DNA from: Lachnospiraceae bacterium
Lineage (GTDB): Bacteria > Bacillota > Clostridia > Lachnospirales > Lachnospiraceae
Length of the DNA: 15,712 nucleotides
Direction of reading: 5' to 3'
Assembly (NCBI GenBank): GCA_009774235.1
Contig: VSNJ01000098.1
Span: forward strand, 1 to 15,712
A model generated the notes under the pieces. That model was not told the origin of the DNA, did not search any database, and saw only the letters and a list, made by a program, of their open reading frames with translations. Both the position numbers and the translations under genes were made by a program. This document shows, piece after piece, positions 1-7,550 of the stretch (within the stretch, counting starts at the first letter, position 1; every line of letters begins with the position of its first letter).

Positions 1-72
1 ATATGGTATTTCATTTTGTATAATTTAGATTTTTTCAATATTCTATACTTTGGGGAGAATTATAATTTATAA

Positions 73-102
73 AAAAGCTCCCTTTTATAAAAGGGAGCTT
101 TT
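73..102. terminator. Bidirectional intrinsic terminator
   Basis: A perfect 30-base palindrome with arms AAAAGCTCCCTTTTA / TAAAAGGGAGCTTTT. Read on the minus strand, the GC part GCTCCC/GGGAGC is followed by six T, the stronger tract, so it fits as the terminator of the minus-strand HTH gene that ends at 250. On the plus strand it is followed by four T and could also end a gene entering from the left of the window. Confidence 0.85.
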
Positions 103-249
103 ACTTATTGGAAACTAATATATTAGTGTACTGTCCAGGCTTTTCTATAATTTATTGTTTAGCCAGTTTTATATTATTTTACAAAAAGTAATGAAAAATA
201 ACAGAATTCTAAATTTTATCTTTATAGGACACTATCCAGTTTCACAATT
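103..249. other. AT-rich intergenic stretch, no gene seen
   Basis: This is the 3' flank of the minus-strand HTH gene. No coding frame was recognised. Two similar short words, GTGTACTGTCCAGG at 125-138 and GGACACTATCCAGT at 228-241, lie about 100 bases apart as an imperfect direct repeat. They could be scars of a lost insertion element, but the match is too weak to call. Confidence 0.4.
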
Positions 250-519
250 TTAATCTTCACTTGAATACAAGATACGTTGTATACTTTTCTGTGAAAGAAA
301 ATATTTTTCTGCAAGTTGTTTTATTGTATACCCACTGGAATAATCTTTCTTTATCTTTAAATTCCGTTCCGTCAGTTCTTTACGTGTTTCTGTCTGTTCA
401 CCCCAGTGACGGCGCTCGTTTTTACGTCTTGGTATGTATATGCTTTCTCCTGCTACATATTCCTGTATTTGTTCAAGAAGTTCCAGTGGCAGGACTTCCT
501 CTGCTCTTTTATAGCCCAT
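250..519 (-). CDS. CD3324-family helix-turn-helix protein
   Basis: An 89-residue protein starting at ATG 519-517 behind a textbook AGGAGG site (plus-strand cctcct at 525-530). It opens with a conserved VLPLELLEQIQEYVAGE segment (residues 9-25), then an IYIPRR turn and a charged middle containing WGE and TRKELTERN. It ends in a predicted helix-turn-helix around YTIKQLAEKYFLSQKSIQRI (residues 64-83). This layout matches the small CD3324-family proteins of clostridia, which resemble the Mor-type DNA-binding fold. The family's function is not established, and a transcription-regulator role is inferred from the helix-turn-helix. The gene stands alone, with its own promoter and a hairpin-bearing 5' untranslated region of about 185 bases. 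No target operator was identified. Confidence 0.75.
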   Translation of the reverse strand: MGYKRAEEVLPLELLEQIQEYVAGESIYIPRRKNERRHWGEQTETRKELTERNLKIKKDYSSGYTIKQLAEKYFLSQKSIQRILYSSED

Positions 520-550
520 TTTTGCCTCCTAAATAATGTTATTTATGGCA

Positions 551-589
551 AGCACCGGCTATCTTGGCATTTTTGCTATAGCTGGTGCT
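551..589 (-). other. Strong hairpin in the 5' UTR of the HTH gene
   Basis: Arms at 551-562 (AGCACCGGCTAT) and 578-589 (ATAGCTGGTGCT) pair over 12 bp with one mismatched position that becomes a G-U pair on one strand. The loop is 15 bases. On the minus-strand transcript the hairpin ends about 20 bases before the ribosome binding site. No T-run follows on either strand, so it is a poor terminator. An attenuator, mRNA-stability or regulator-binding element is possible. It does not match a riboswitch class that I recognise. Confidence 0.6.
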
Positions 590-710
590 ATGCAAAGCTA
601 ATAAGTCCTTTTAATAAACTTTTATAATTAAATAAAAACACTAAACATCCCTCCTTTATCTTATCTATAAATTACTGTTATTACGTAAGCCAGGTCTTTG
701 GACTCCTACA

Positions 711-738
711 ATTATAATATCCGTACAATACCAGGCAA
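711..738 (-). promoter_or_regulatory. Probable sigma-A promoter for the HTH gene
   Basis: On the minus strand, TTGCCT (738-733) lies 16 bases before a perfect TATAAT (716-711). This puts the transcription start near 704 and gives a 5' untranslated region of about 185 bases. The -10 box is ideal; the -35 box matches 4 of 6. Confidence 0.5.
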
Positions 739-891
739 TTATATAAATTATAACATTTATAAGAGAGAATGTCGACGCTTAAAAACTTTTATAAAAAAGC
801 TTAGGGAGGTTATTATTAAGAAGTAAATCTTTTAAAGGACTTATCCATTAGATTTGTATAAAGTACAAAAGTACAGTGTATTTTAAAAATG

Positions 892-928
892 TTGTCATTT
901 GGGGGAAGGTATGATAACATAATGTTAT
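892..928 (+). promoter_or_regulatory. Candidate promoter and palindromic operator before the zinc-ribbon gene
   Basis: TTGTCA (892-897), 17 bases, then TAACAT (915-920) forms a plausible but imperfect sigma-A promoter. Over the -10 box and expected start lies a perfect inverted repeat, ATAACAT-A-ATGTTAT (914-928), the right size and place for a repressor site. The remaining sequence from 590 to 890 is AT-rich with no gene recognised. Confidence 0.4.
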
Positions 929-958
929 AGCATTTACAGCATGACAGGAGGTAAGTAT

Positions 959-1882
959 ATGTGGTGTCCAAAATGTAAGACAGAATACCAGAAAGGGATT
1001 ACAATATGTGCTGAATGTGGTTCAGGACTGGTAGAAGGAACTGAGGATGATTTTGTAGTATCTGTTTTATGTGAATTAAAAGAAGAAACAACGGCAACTA
1101 AGCTTATGGAATACCTGGAGTTTTCAGGTATTGGAAAGGCAGGTATAAAAGAAGAAAACGGTGTATTTTCAATAACAGTGCCTGACAGCCAGTATAAACA
1201 GGCAGAAAAACTTTTGCGTGGTTTTATGATTGCTTTGCAGGAAGACCAGGAAAATAACAGCGGGGAGAGCATACAAGAAGAATTTTATTATGAAGATATG
1301 CTGCCTGGTGAAGAAGAAATACGGTTACAAAATAATAAAGTTACAGAAGAGGAGGACAAGCAGGGACAGACAAATAAAAAAGCAGATGAATCCCCAGAAG
1401 GAATTTTATATAATTCTTCTAAAACATACACTAAGAAAGCAGATGAATACAAAGATGTAAAGGTTTCGGGCATTACATTTGTTGTATTTGGGTTAATTGG
1501 TGTCTTATACCTTATTTTATGCGAAATTGAGGTATTACCTATAAGCTATAATAAAATTGTATTTATATGTCTTTTATGCATGTTTATAATATTTGCAGTA
1601 TGGGGTACTTTCACAGTGTTTAAATCCAGGAAAATAAAAGGGCAGATAGAAGAAGAAGAGACGCTTACAGCTGGAATAAAAGAATGGATTGATGCAAATG
1701 TTACAAGTGAAATGATAGAAAGCTGGAAAGACAAAAATGCTTCAGAAGAAGAAAATGAACTTATTATAATATCACAGCTTGGCACAAAACTTATTAATTA
1801 TTATACAGAGCTTGATACTTCATATCTGGAAATGGTGGCGGATGAATATTTTAATGAAAAACTGTCCCACAATAATGTATAA
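959..1882 (+). CDS. Zinc-ribbon membrane protein with DUF2007-like domain
   Basis: A 307-residue protein. The ATG at 959 is preferred over the in-frame ATG at 941 because the AGGAGGT site (946-952) sits 6 bases before it and overlaps the region after the earlier ATG. Four cysteines, C3, C6, C17 and C20, in two CxxC knuckles form an N-terminal zinc ribbon. Residues about 31-80 resemble the DUF2007 'putative signal-transducing' fold. A long acidic linker follows, then two transmembrane helices at about 169-190 and 199-221, and an acidic C-terminal helical part rich in E and K. The layout suggests a membrane-anchored protein with both ends on the same side, probably the cytoplasm. No enzymatic motif is visible and the role is unknown. 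It is the first of a plus-strand run leading to pyrE. Confidence 0.7.
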   Translation: MWCPKCKTEYQKGITICAECGSGLVEGTEDDFVVSVLCELKEETTATKLMEYLEFSGIGKAGIKEENGVFSITVPDSQYKQAEKLLRGFMIALQEDQENNSGESIQEEFYYEDMLPGEEEIRLQNNKVTEEEDKQGQTNKKADESPEGILYNSSKTYTKKADEYKDVKVSGITFVVFGLIGVLYLILCEIEVLPISYNKIVFICLLCMFIIFAVWGTFTVFKSRKIKGQIEEEETLTAGIKEWIDANVTSEMIESWKDKNASEEENELIIISQLGTKLINYYTELDTSYLEMVADEYFNEKLSHNNV

Positions 1883-1917
1883 TATTAATAATAAAGATAG
1901 TGCAGAAGGAGGGCTTT

Positions 1918-2823
1918 ATGAAGAGAAAAGTTATTTTATATATTACATCATTTGCATTGTGTACAATAATATCTTTATATAGTATAAAATCTATGGATGT
2001 TACAGGTAAAGAAACAGATGTGCAGGAAGATATATATCTGGCACAGGTTACAGAGGATAAAGAAAGTATAAAAAGTACAAAACCATTGAAAAAGGCTCAG
2101 CTTTTAGAAGATGCAAGTGTTGAAACAAGTGCTATGGCAATGTGGGAGTATAATGGTGGAAAGACTTTTGTAAGCTGGCTCTTTAACAATAAAGAAGAAA
2201 AAGAAATTGTTAATTATTTTAATGGAATTAAACTTGGTGATACTGTAAAAGACCTGGATGTAAGCAAGCTTAAGGATGATATGTATGGAATAAGAATAGG
2301 CCGTAAAGATGGTACATTTGCTGGCATTACTTGGATTGACGGATATGTTTTTATGGAAAATGGAGATGTATATAAGGCAGATATTGATTTTAAAAGTATA
2401 AAAAAATATACATGGCAGGACAGATATGAAAGTAGTTTAACTTCATTTCCAAATATGTATTATATTGCAAAAAATAATGGAAAATGGGATAAAAAATTCC
2501 TGGATAAAAGTGGTAAATTAAAATCTTGTGGAATAATTATAAATTCTTGCAGGCTTAATGGAAGCAAATTAGAAGTAAAGCTGAAAAATACAACTAAAAA
2601 TGAGCTGTGCTATGGTGAGGGTTTCACATTACAGGCAAGAATAGGTGGGAAATGGTATAATATTCCTGCGCAGAGAGAAATGGCTTTTAATGATATTGCA
2701 CATATACTTAAAGCAGGAGGTATAACAGAAATGACGTATGATTTATCTGCATATGGCCAGTTGCCAGCTGGTGAATACCGCATTGTAGCAGATGGCGCAT
2801 TTTCGGTATTTCTTGTAGAGTAA
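1918..2823 (+). CDS. Secreted or anchored protein with C-terminal Ig-like domain
   Basis: A 301-residue protein. The start is ATG 1918, with GAAGGAGGG just before it; a GTG at 1900 is in frame but lies upstream of that site and is not favoured. Residues 5-22 form one hydrophobic segment after a KRK start, that is, a signal peptide or N-terminal anchor without an obvious lipobox. Residues about 30-200 are unrecognised. Residues about 200-301 look like a bacterial Ig-like (Big_14-type) domain: alternating beta-strand pattern, a KWYNIPAQ segment, and an ending of the form LPAGEYRIVADGAF. The likely location is the outer face of the membrane. The gene follows the zinc-ribbon gene by 35 bases and precedes pyrE by 46, consistent with one operon. 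Function is unknown. Confidence 0.6.
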   Translation: MKRKVILYITSFALCTIISLYSIKSMDVTGKETDVQEDIYLAQVTEDKESIKSTKPLKKAQLLEDASVETSAMAMWEYNGGKTFVSWLFNNKEEKEIVNYFNGIKLGDTVKDLDVSKLKDDMYGIRIGRKDGTFAGITWIDGYVFMENGDVYKADIDFKSIKKYTWQDRYESSLTSFPNMYYIAKNNGKWDKKFLDKSGKLKSCGIIINSCRLNGSKLEVKLKNTTKNELCYGEGFTLQARIGGKWYNIPAQREMAFNDIAHILKAGGITEMTYDLSAYGQLPAGEYRIVADGAFSVFLVE

Positions 2824-2869
2824 GTTTACAATAATAATATACATTTTAATATAAGGAGGATTTTAAAAA

Positions 2870-3553
2870 ATGGAACAGTATAAACAGGAATTTATTTCTT
2901 TTATGGCAGAGTCTGAAGTTTTAAAATTTGGTGAATTTACTTTAAAGAGTGGGCGTAAATCACCTTTCTTTATGAATGCAGGTTTATATATTACAGGTTC
3001 ACAGCTTTTTAAACTTGGAAAGTATTATGCACAGGCAATACATGAACATTATAGTGATGATTTTGATGTACTGTTCGGACCTGCATATAAGGGTATTCCG
3101 CTTAGTGTTGCAACTGCTATTGCATACAATGAACTTTATGGCAAAGATATACGTTATTGTTCTAACCGTAAAGAGGCAAAGGATCATGGGGAGAAAGGAA
3201 TCTTGCTTGGAAGCAGCCTTAAAGATGGTGACAGGGTAGTTATAATTGAAGATGTAACTACATCTGGCAAGTCAATAGAAGAAACATTTCCTATTATTAA
3301 ATCACAGGCAGATATAGAAATTAAGGGACTTATTGTTTCTCTTGACAGAATGGAAAAAGGACTTTCTACAGATAAAAGTGCCCTTGGTGAAATACAGGAT
3401 AAGTATGGTTTCAGGACTAATGCAATTGTAACTATGGAAGATGTTGTGGAATGTCTTTATAATAAAGAGTGTATGGGGAAAATACTTATTGATGATAATA
3501 TCAAAAATGCTATAGATGAATATTATAAACAATATGGTGCAAAAAATAATTAA
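2870..3553 (+). CDS. pyrE: Orotate phosphoribosyltransferase
   Basis: A 227-residue cytoplasmic enzyme that joins orotate to PRPP to make orotidine 5'-monophosphate, the fifth step of pyrimidine synthesis. The start is ATG 2870 with an AAGGAGG site upstream. Visible signatures are the N-terminal FGEFTLKSGRKSPFF segment that holds orotate and phosphate, the FGPAYKGIPL segment, and the PRPP-binding loop VVIIEDVTTSGKS beginning at residue 124 (E127 and D128 are the acidic pair). The length is usual for the family. No pyrD or pyrF lies beside it, so it is separated from the rest of the pathway. I saw no pyrimidine attenuator in front of it. Confidence 0.95.
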   Translation: MEQYKQEFISFMAESEVLKFGEFTLKSGRKSPFFMNAGLYITGSQLFKLGKYYAQAIHEHYSDDFDVLFGPAYKGIPLSVATAIAYNELYGKDIRYCSNRKEAKDHGEKGILLGSSLKDGDRVVIIEDVTTSGKSIEETFPIIKSQADIEIKGLIVSLDRMEKGLSTDKSALGEIQDKYGFRTNAIVTMEDVVECLYNKECMGKILIDDNIKNAIDEYYKQYGAKNN

Positions 3554-3685
3554 GATTTTGGTATATCAGATTATCAGATTGGGACAGCTGTTGTTAATGG
3601 ATTAATAAACTGTCTGCCGGGTACATAGGCAGAAACTGTCCTTGTCTGGCAGATAGATATTATGTTGTAGAAAGGAGGCTGTCTG
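3554..3685 (+). other. Intergenic spacer with a short hairpin
   Basis: The space between pyrE and the 50-residue ORF. A 6-bp hairpin TCTGCC / GGCAGA (3613-3618, 3628-3633) is flanked by the direct repeat AAACTGTC (3607-3614, 3634-3641). An ACAGCTGT palindrome lies at 3583-3590. No T-run follows, so a terminator is not supported. It may be the leader of the small downstream gene. Confidence 0.35.
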
Positions 3686-3838
3686 ATGGGAGAGAAAATA
3701 TATAAGACAATGAAGTCTGTAGGAGCTTTTAATATTGTTATGGGAATACTCTTAATTATAGCAGGTGCTGGCGCTGGCGTTTTAATAATTACAAAAGGTG
3801 CAAGGCTTCTTAAAGATAAATCAGAACTTATTTTTTAG
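3686..3838 (+). CDS. Small single-helix membrane protein, 50 residues
   Basis: ATG 3686 follows AAAGGAGG (3671-3678) at a good distance and the frame ends in TAG at 3838. The protein has a basic N-terminal stretch (KIYKTMK), one transmembrane segment from about residue 13 to 36 rich in A, G, I and L, then a conserved-looking basic tail (TKGARLLKDKSELIF). Small membrane proteins of this shape occur in Lachnospiraceae without a known role. The clear ribosome binding site and the membrane helix support a real gene. It follows pyrE by 132 bases and may be cotranscribed with it. Confidence 0.65.
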   Translation: MGEKIYKTMKSVGAFNIVMGILLIIAGAGAGVLIITKGARLLKDKSELIF

Positions 3839-3851
3839 AATTACCAGGCAA

Positions 3852-3969
3852 GTCTTTAAAAACACTTTGTCAAGCGGATATCCACAATCCGCATTGCCTG
3901 CAAGCAAACCCTTGTAAACCAAACCCAACGCTTAAGAAAAGTGTATTTTAAAGGGTTTACTTAATTAGG
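3852..3969. repeat. Structured repeat element, copy A
   Basis: An outer inverted repeat pairs 3854-3868 (CTTTAAAAACACTTT) with about 3937-3953 (AAAAGTGTATTTTAAAG). Inside it, 3871-3906 carries a hairpin: CAAGCGGAT pairs with ATCCGCATTG around a seven-base loop, with one bulged base. The same 36 bases occur in opposite orientation at 7551-7586 with 34 of 36 identical. A further shared word, TTACTTAATTAG at 3957-3968, appears in reverse complement at the start of copy B. It resembles an extragenic palindromic or MITE-like element. It lies just upstream of the fliB-like gene. Confidence 0.65.
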
Positions 3970-4059
3970 TAAATAATGGTTTTTAGGGCTTGCTGGTTCT
4001 GGAAGAAGACTGTTTTATACTGGTATAGGGTTCTGTATGGCAAGGAGGGCATTTGTCTG

Positions 4060-5040
4060 GTGAAAGGTATAATTTTGGGATTGTATAATAATTTCAGCTG
4101 TGCTGCAGGCAGCTGTACTTCTACATGCTGTTCTGGCTGGAGGATTGAAGTTGGCAATGAGGCTTTTTTACGGTTTGTCAATATTAGTAACCAGATATTA
4201 AGGGAAGATATATTGTCAAATATATATGAGGCAGATGGTAAAAGATATTTTGCTACAAAGAGTAATGGCAGGTGCAGTATGCTTGATAATGATGGTCTTT
4301 GCCGTATACAGAAGAACCTTGGTGAAGGGATGCTTTGTAATACATGCCGGAAGTTTCCAAGGCTTATATCAAACCATAATGGCTTGTTATGGATTTCTAT
4401 GGCTGCCTCATGCCCTGTAACAGCAGATTATATTATAAATAGTAATATAGAATTTTATATGGTTAATAATAATGGGAATATTTCTGTAATAGACATACAG
4501 GATATTCCTTTTATTTCTGCTGGTATATTAGAACATAAGAAAATAATGGAAAAATATATGTCTGCCATCAGGAGGCCACAGGATTATATTTTTATGTATA
4601 AATCTTTTATGGATATGGCAGATAATATATTGGAAGTTATTATAGAAAGCCATGAAATCCAGTATCTTGATGGATGTTTTGACTATTTTCAAGAAGAAAA
4701 AAATGCAGAAGAAATAGTTTCACAATTTATGGAATTTGAAAATATAGTAAAAACAAAATATAGAAATATTTTAGAAAATTATATAATATACCGTACATTT
4801 AGCAGATATATTGAAATGCCAGAGGAAATGGATATAAGCAGGTTAAAACAGGTTTTTGGTGAGCTTGCATTTATTTATATAGTAGAATTTAGCAGGTATT
4901 ATACATTGGGAAAATGTAATGAAAAAGAAGAGTTTGTAGATAGTTATGACTGGAGGATGGTAATTAACTGGGTATACAGGTTGTGTGCACATGGGTTGTA
5001 TACAAGGGATAAAATCCATAATATCTTTATGTCTTTATAG
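4060..5040 (+). CDS. fliB: FliB-like lysine-N-methylase family protein
   Basis: About 326 residues if started at GTG 4060, which sits 10 bases after GGAGGG (4044-4049). The open frame extends back to ATG 3976, but that part runs out of the repeat element and lacks family similarity. Key features are an N-terminal cysteine cluster C14-x4-C19-x3-C23-C24 followed by SGW, and a second cluster C72, C81, C93, C96 in the pattern GRCSMLDNDGLCRIQ ... LCNTCRKFPR. This matches the flagellin lysine-N-methylase (FliB) family, in which the cysteines probably bind a metal or iron-sulfur centre. In Salmonella FliB methylates flagellin lysines; many clostridial relatives lie away from flagellar genes, as here, and their substrate is unknown. 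The protein is somewhat shorter than usual for the family. It ends at the terminator at 5148-5184. Confidence 0.7.
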   Translation: MKGIILGLYNNFSCAAGSCTSTCCSGWRIEVGNEAFLRFVNISNQILREDILSNIYEADGKRYFATKSNGRCSMLDNDGLCRIQKNLGEGMLCNTCRKFPRLISNHNGLLWISMAASCPVTADYIINSNIEFYMVNNNGNISVIDIQDIPFISAGILEHKKIMEKYMSAIRRPQDYIFMYKSFMDMADNILEVIIESHEIQYLDGCFDYFQEEKNAEEIVSQFMEFENIVKTKYRNILENYIIYRTFSRYIEMPEEMDISRLKQVFGELAFIYIVEFSRYYTLGKCNEKEEFVDSYDWRMVINWVYRLCAHGLYTRDKIHNIFMSL

Positions 5041-5147
5041 AATAAGGAAATATATGGATGTTTGTTTTATTAAAATAATTTATTGATACTTTTTATGTCT
5101 GCAATTTAATTATTAATTTGCTTTTAATAATTATAGTTATATGTAAA

Positions 5148-5184
5148 TAAAAAATACCTTTGCAGCCTTCTGCGGGTATTTTTA
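5148..5184 (+). terminator. Intrinsic terminator after the fliB-like gene
   Basis: AAAATACC (5151-5158) pairs with GGTATTTT (5175-5182). Inside, GCAG (5162-5165) pairs with CTGC (5170-5173), and a T-run follows. It separates the fliB-like gene from the cas operon. The A-run on the left also makes it usable from the other strand. Confidence 0.8.
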
Positions 5185-5238
5185 TTTTACACGTAATTAT
5201 ATGAAGTAACCATGTGCTTGTTTTAAATTTAAAATAAA

Positions 5239-5269
5239 TGTCGACAAATGTCGGAAATTTTTATATAAT
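5239..5269 (+). promoter_or_regulatory. Promoter of the cas operon
   Basis: TCGACA (5241-5246) is one base from the -35 consensus, followed by exactly 17 bases and a perfect TATAAT (5264-5269), so transcription should start near 5276. The -35 box lies in a perfect 8-bp palindrome TGTCGACA (5239-5246), and AAATGTCG occurs twice in tandem (5237-5244 and 5247-5254). This could be a binding site for a regulator that controls the operon; no regulator gene for it was identified in the window. Confidence 0.7.
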
Positions 5270-5303
5270 AATATAAAAATTAACTTTACAGAAGGAGAGA
5301 CTA

Positions 5304-7493
5304 ATGATTTGGAAAGCCCATATTAATGAAAATTCAAAAGAAATACAAACAGTAAAAGAACATAGTGAAAATACAGCTTCTCTTTGCAGGGATTTTTCAA
5401 TTCCTGCTTTAAAGGATATATTATATATGACAGGGCTGCTCCATGATATTGGTAAATACCAGGTTTCTTTCCAGGAAAGGATTAATGGAAAAAATATAAA
5501 AGTAGAACATTCAGGCTGTGGGGCAAAAGAAGTACAGAAAAAGTATCCAAGTATAGTGAAATGGCTTATGTCTTATTGTATAACAGGACATCATTCTGGA
5601 ATACCAGATGGTGGTTTTAAAAATGATACCAAAGACCAGGCAACATTGCATGGAAGACTAGAACGTGAGTTTGAAGATTATAGTATATATAAGGAAGAAC
5701 TTAAAGGGATAGATATTGACGAGAAAGCATTTTGTGAATTTTTAGCAGAAGACTGTGGCAATAACATGGATATGGTAATTGATAAGTTTGCGTTTCTGGT
5801 AAGATATTGTTTTTCATGTCTTACGGATGCAGATTCTATTGATACAGCAACTTTTTGTACAGGGAAGACTAACCGTTCTCTTAATGCAGATTTTAAAAAC
5901 TGCCTGGATAAGGTAAATAAATACATGGATTCATTTTCATGTGTATCTGGTTTGCAGAAAACAAGAGCTGTGCTGCAGGAACAAGTTTTTAGCCAGGTGG
6001 GACAGGATGCAGGTATTTACCTGATGAATATGCCTACAGGAAGCGGGAAGACGCTGTGTAGTATTAAATTTGCATTACAACGGGCAATAAATATGGGCAA
6101 GCAAAGGATTATTTATATTATTCCATATAATAGTATTATTGAACAGACAGCAGATGTTTTTGAAAAGGTTTTTGGGGAAGATGCAGAGATACTTCGCCAC
6201 CAGTCTACATTTTCTTATGATGAAGAAAGTGGTTATAGTGAAGATTACCAGGAAGTAGTGAAATATGCTACAGAGAACTGGGATGCCAGGATTATTATAA
6301 CAACAGCAGTACAGTTTTTTGAAACTATATATTCAAATAAGAGAAGCAAGTTAAGAAAGATGCACAATATGGCGGACAGCATCCTGGTTTTTGATGAGGC
6401 ACATTTAATGCCAGTTAAATATCTTAAACCATGCCTTGAGGCGGTTTCTTATATTACAAAATACTTAAATAGTGAGGCAGTCCTTCTTACAGCTACTATG
6501 CCAGATTATGAAAAGCTGGTTAATGAATATGCAGTGCCTGGCAATAAAGTATGTAATTTAATTTATGATACTTCAATGTTTAGTATGTTTAATAAATGCA
6601 AATATGAACATACAGGGGCATTAAGTGAGGAAGCGTTATTAAATAAATCAGCTATTTATCCTTCAAGTCTTATTGTTGTTAATAAAAGGTCATCAGCAAG
6701 GGCATTGTATAAATTATGCAGAGGAAAGAAATTCCACCTGTCTACATATATGACTGCTTATGACAGGTCAGTTGTAATATCAGATATTAAATCAGAACTT
6801 AAAAAGCTGGAAGAAGATTATCCAGGTTTTGAAAATGTACCAGAAGACAGGAGGATTACTGTAATATCAACTTCACTTATAGAAGCAGGGGTAGACCTGG
6901 ATTTTTATACAGTATTCAGGGAAATGGCAGGTTTAGATAATATTTTACAGGCTGGTGGAAGATGCAACCGTGAAGGGAAACGTAAGGATGCAAGTGTATT
7001 TATTTTTACATTAGAAACAGAAGATAAAAGTATTTCTAATGATGAACGCCCTAATATTACAAAAGGACTGGTTGGAAAATATAAAGATATTTCTTGTAAG
7101 GAAAGTATTGATGAGTATTATAACCTTCTCTATTTTTTTAATAAAGATGAGATTATAAAAAGAACAATTAGCAGGAAATGTAAAACATTGGAATCAATTC
7201 CTTTTAAAGAGTATGCAGAAGAATTCCATATGATTGATACTAATACTATTTCTATTGTTGTGGCAAGGGATGAGAAGAGCAGGGATATGATAGAACAGCT
7301 GAAAATAACAAAGAAAGGAAATCCAAGAAAATTACAGAAGTATGCTTTGTCTGTATATAAATACGAATTTGATGATTTATTAAAACAGGGAGCAGTAGAT
7401 GATTATGGAAGTGGTATTTATTGTCTTGCCAATACTGATTATTATGAAGAAGAAACAGGGATAAAATTTGAAGCAGAAGATTATATTTTTTAA
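5304..7493 (+). CDS. cas3: CRISPR-associated nuclease/helicase Cas3 (type I-C)
   Basis: A 729-residue protein with an N-terminal HD nuclease fused to a superfamily 2 helicase. Recruited by Cascade, it unwinds and degrades target DNA. ATG 5304 follows AGAAGGAGAG. HD-domain metal ligands are visible: H20, H47-D48 in LLHDIGKYQ, H69, H96-H97 in GHHSG, and D175 in LTDAD. Helicase motifs are Walker A MPTGSGKT (243-250), DEAH (364-367), TATM (396-399), the STSLIEAGVDLD segment, and QAGGRCNREG (549-558) as motif VI. All are intact, so an active enzyme is expected. It is the first gene of the operon and is split from cas5c by 226 non-coding bases that hold repeat copy B, unlike the tight spacing among the later genes. 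Confidence 0.97.
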   Translation: MIWKAHINENSKEIQTVKEHSENTASLCRDFSIPALKDILYMTGLLHDIGKYQVSFQERINGKNIKVEHSGCGAKEVQKKYPSIVKWLMSYCITGHHSGIPDGGFKNDTKDQATLHGRLEREFEDYSIYKEELKGIDIDEKAFCEFLAEDCGNNMDMVIDKFAFLVRYCFSCLTDADSIDTATFCTGKTNRSLNADFKNCLDKVNKYMDSFSCVSGLQKTRAVLQEQVFSQVGQDAGIYLMNMPTGSGKTLCSIKFALQRAINMGKQRIIYIIPYNSIIEQTADVFEKVFGEDAEILRHQSTFSYDEESGYSEDYQEVVKYATENWDARIIITTAVQFFETIYSNKRSKLRKMHNMADSILVFDEAHLMPVKYLKPCLEAVSYITKYLNSEAVLLTATMPDYEKLVNEYAVPGNKVCNLIYDTSMFSMFNKCKYEHTGALSEEALLNKSAIYPSSLIVVNKRSSARALYKLCRGKKFHLSTYMTAYDRSVVISDIKSELKKLEEDYPGFENVPEDRRITVISTSLIEAGVDLDFYTVFREMAGLDNILQAGGRCNREGKRKDASVFIFTLETEDKSISNDERPNITKGLVGKYKDISCKESIDEYYNLLYFFNKDEIIKRTISRKCKTLESIPFKEYAEEFHMIDTNTISIVVARDEKSRDMIEQLKITKKGNPRKLQKYALSVYKYEFDDLLKQGAVDDYGSGIYCLANTDYYEEETGIKFEAEDYIF

Positions 7494-7494
7494 T

Positions 7495-7527
7495 CTAATT
7501 AAGTAAGGCCAGGACTTATTTAATTAG
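7495..7527. repeat. Hairpin directly after the cas3 stop
   Basis: CTAATTAAGTAAG (7495-7507) and CTTATTTAATTAG (7515-7527) form a 13-bp inverted repeat with a single mismatched position and a 7-base loop GCCAGGA. It begins one base after the cas3 stop. It is AT-rich with no T-run after it, so it is not a normal terminator. Its left arm is the reverse complement of a word at the edge of copy A, so it is probably one end of the same element. Confidence 0.6.
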
Positions 7528-7550
7528 GTTATGAATAAGTAGCAAATGCC

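Noticed and set aside
120..241. Possible insertion-sequence scar between two similar CTGTCCAG / CTATCCAG words
   Set aside because: The words match only imperfectly and nothing between them resembles a transposase or known IS end.
261..627. Plus-strand open frames over the HTH gene and its leader
   Set aside because: No ribosome binding sites and no family resemblance; the minus-strand gene explains the sequence.
640..660. Short minus-strand leader peptide behind the AAAGGAGGG at 656-648
   Set aside because: The ATG directly abuts the site and the frame is only a few codons; a GTG gives 17 unremarkable codons.
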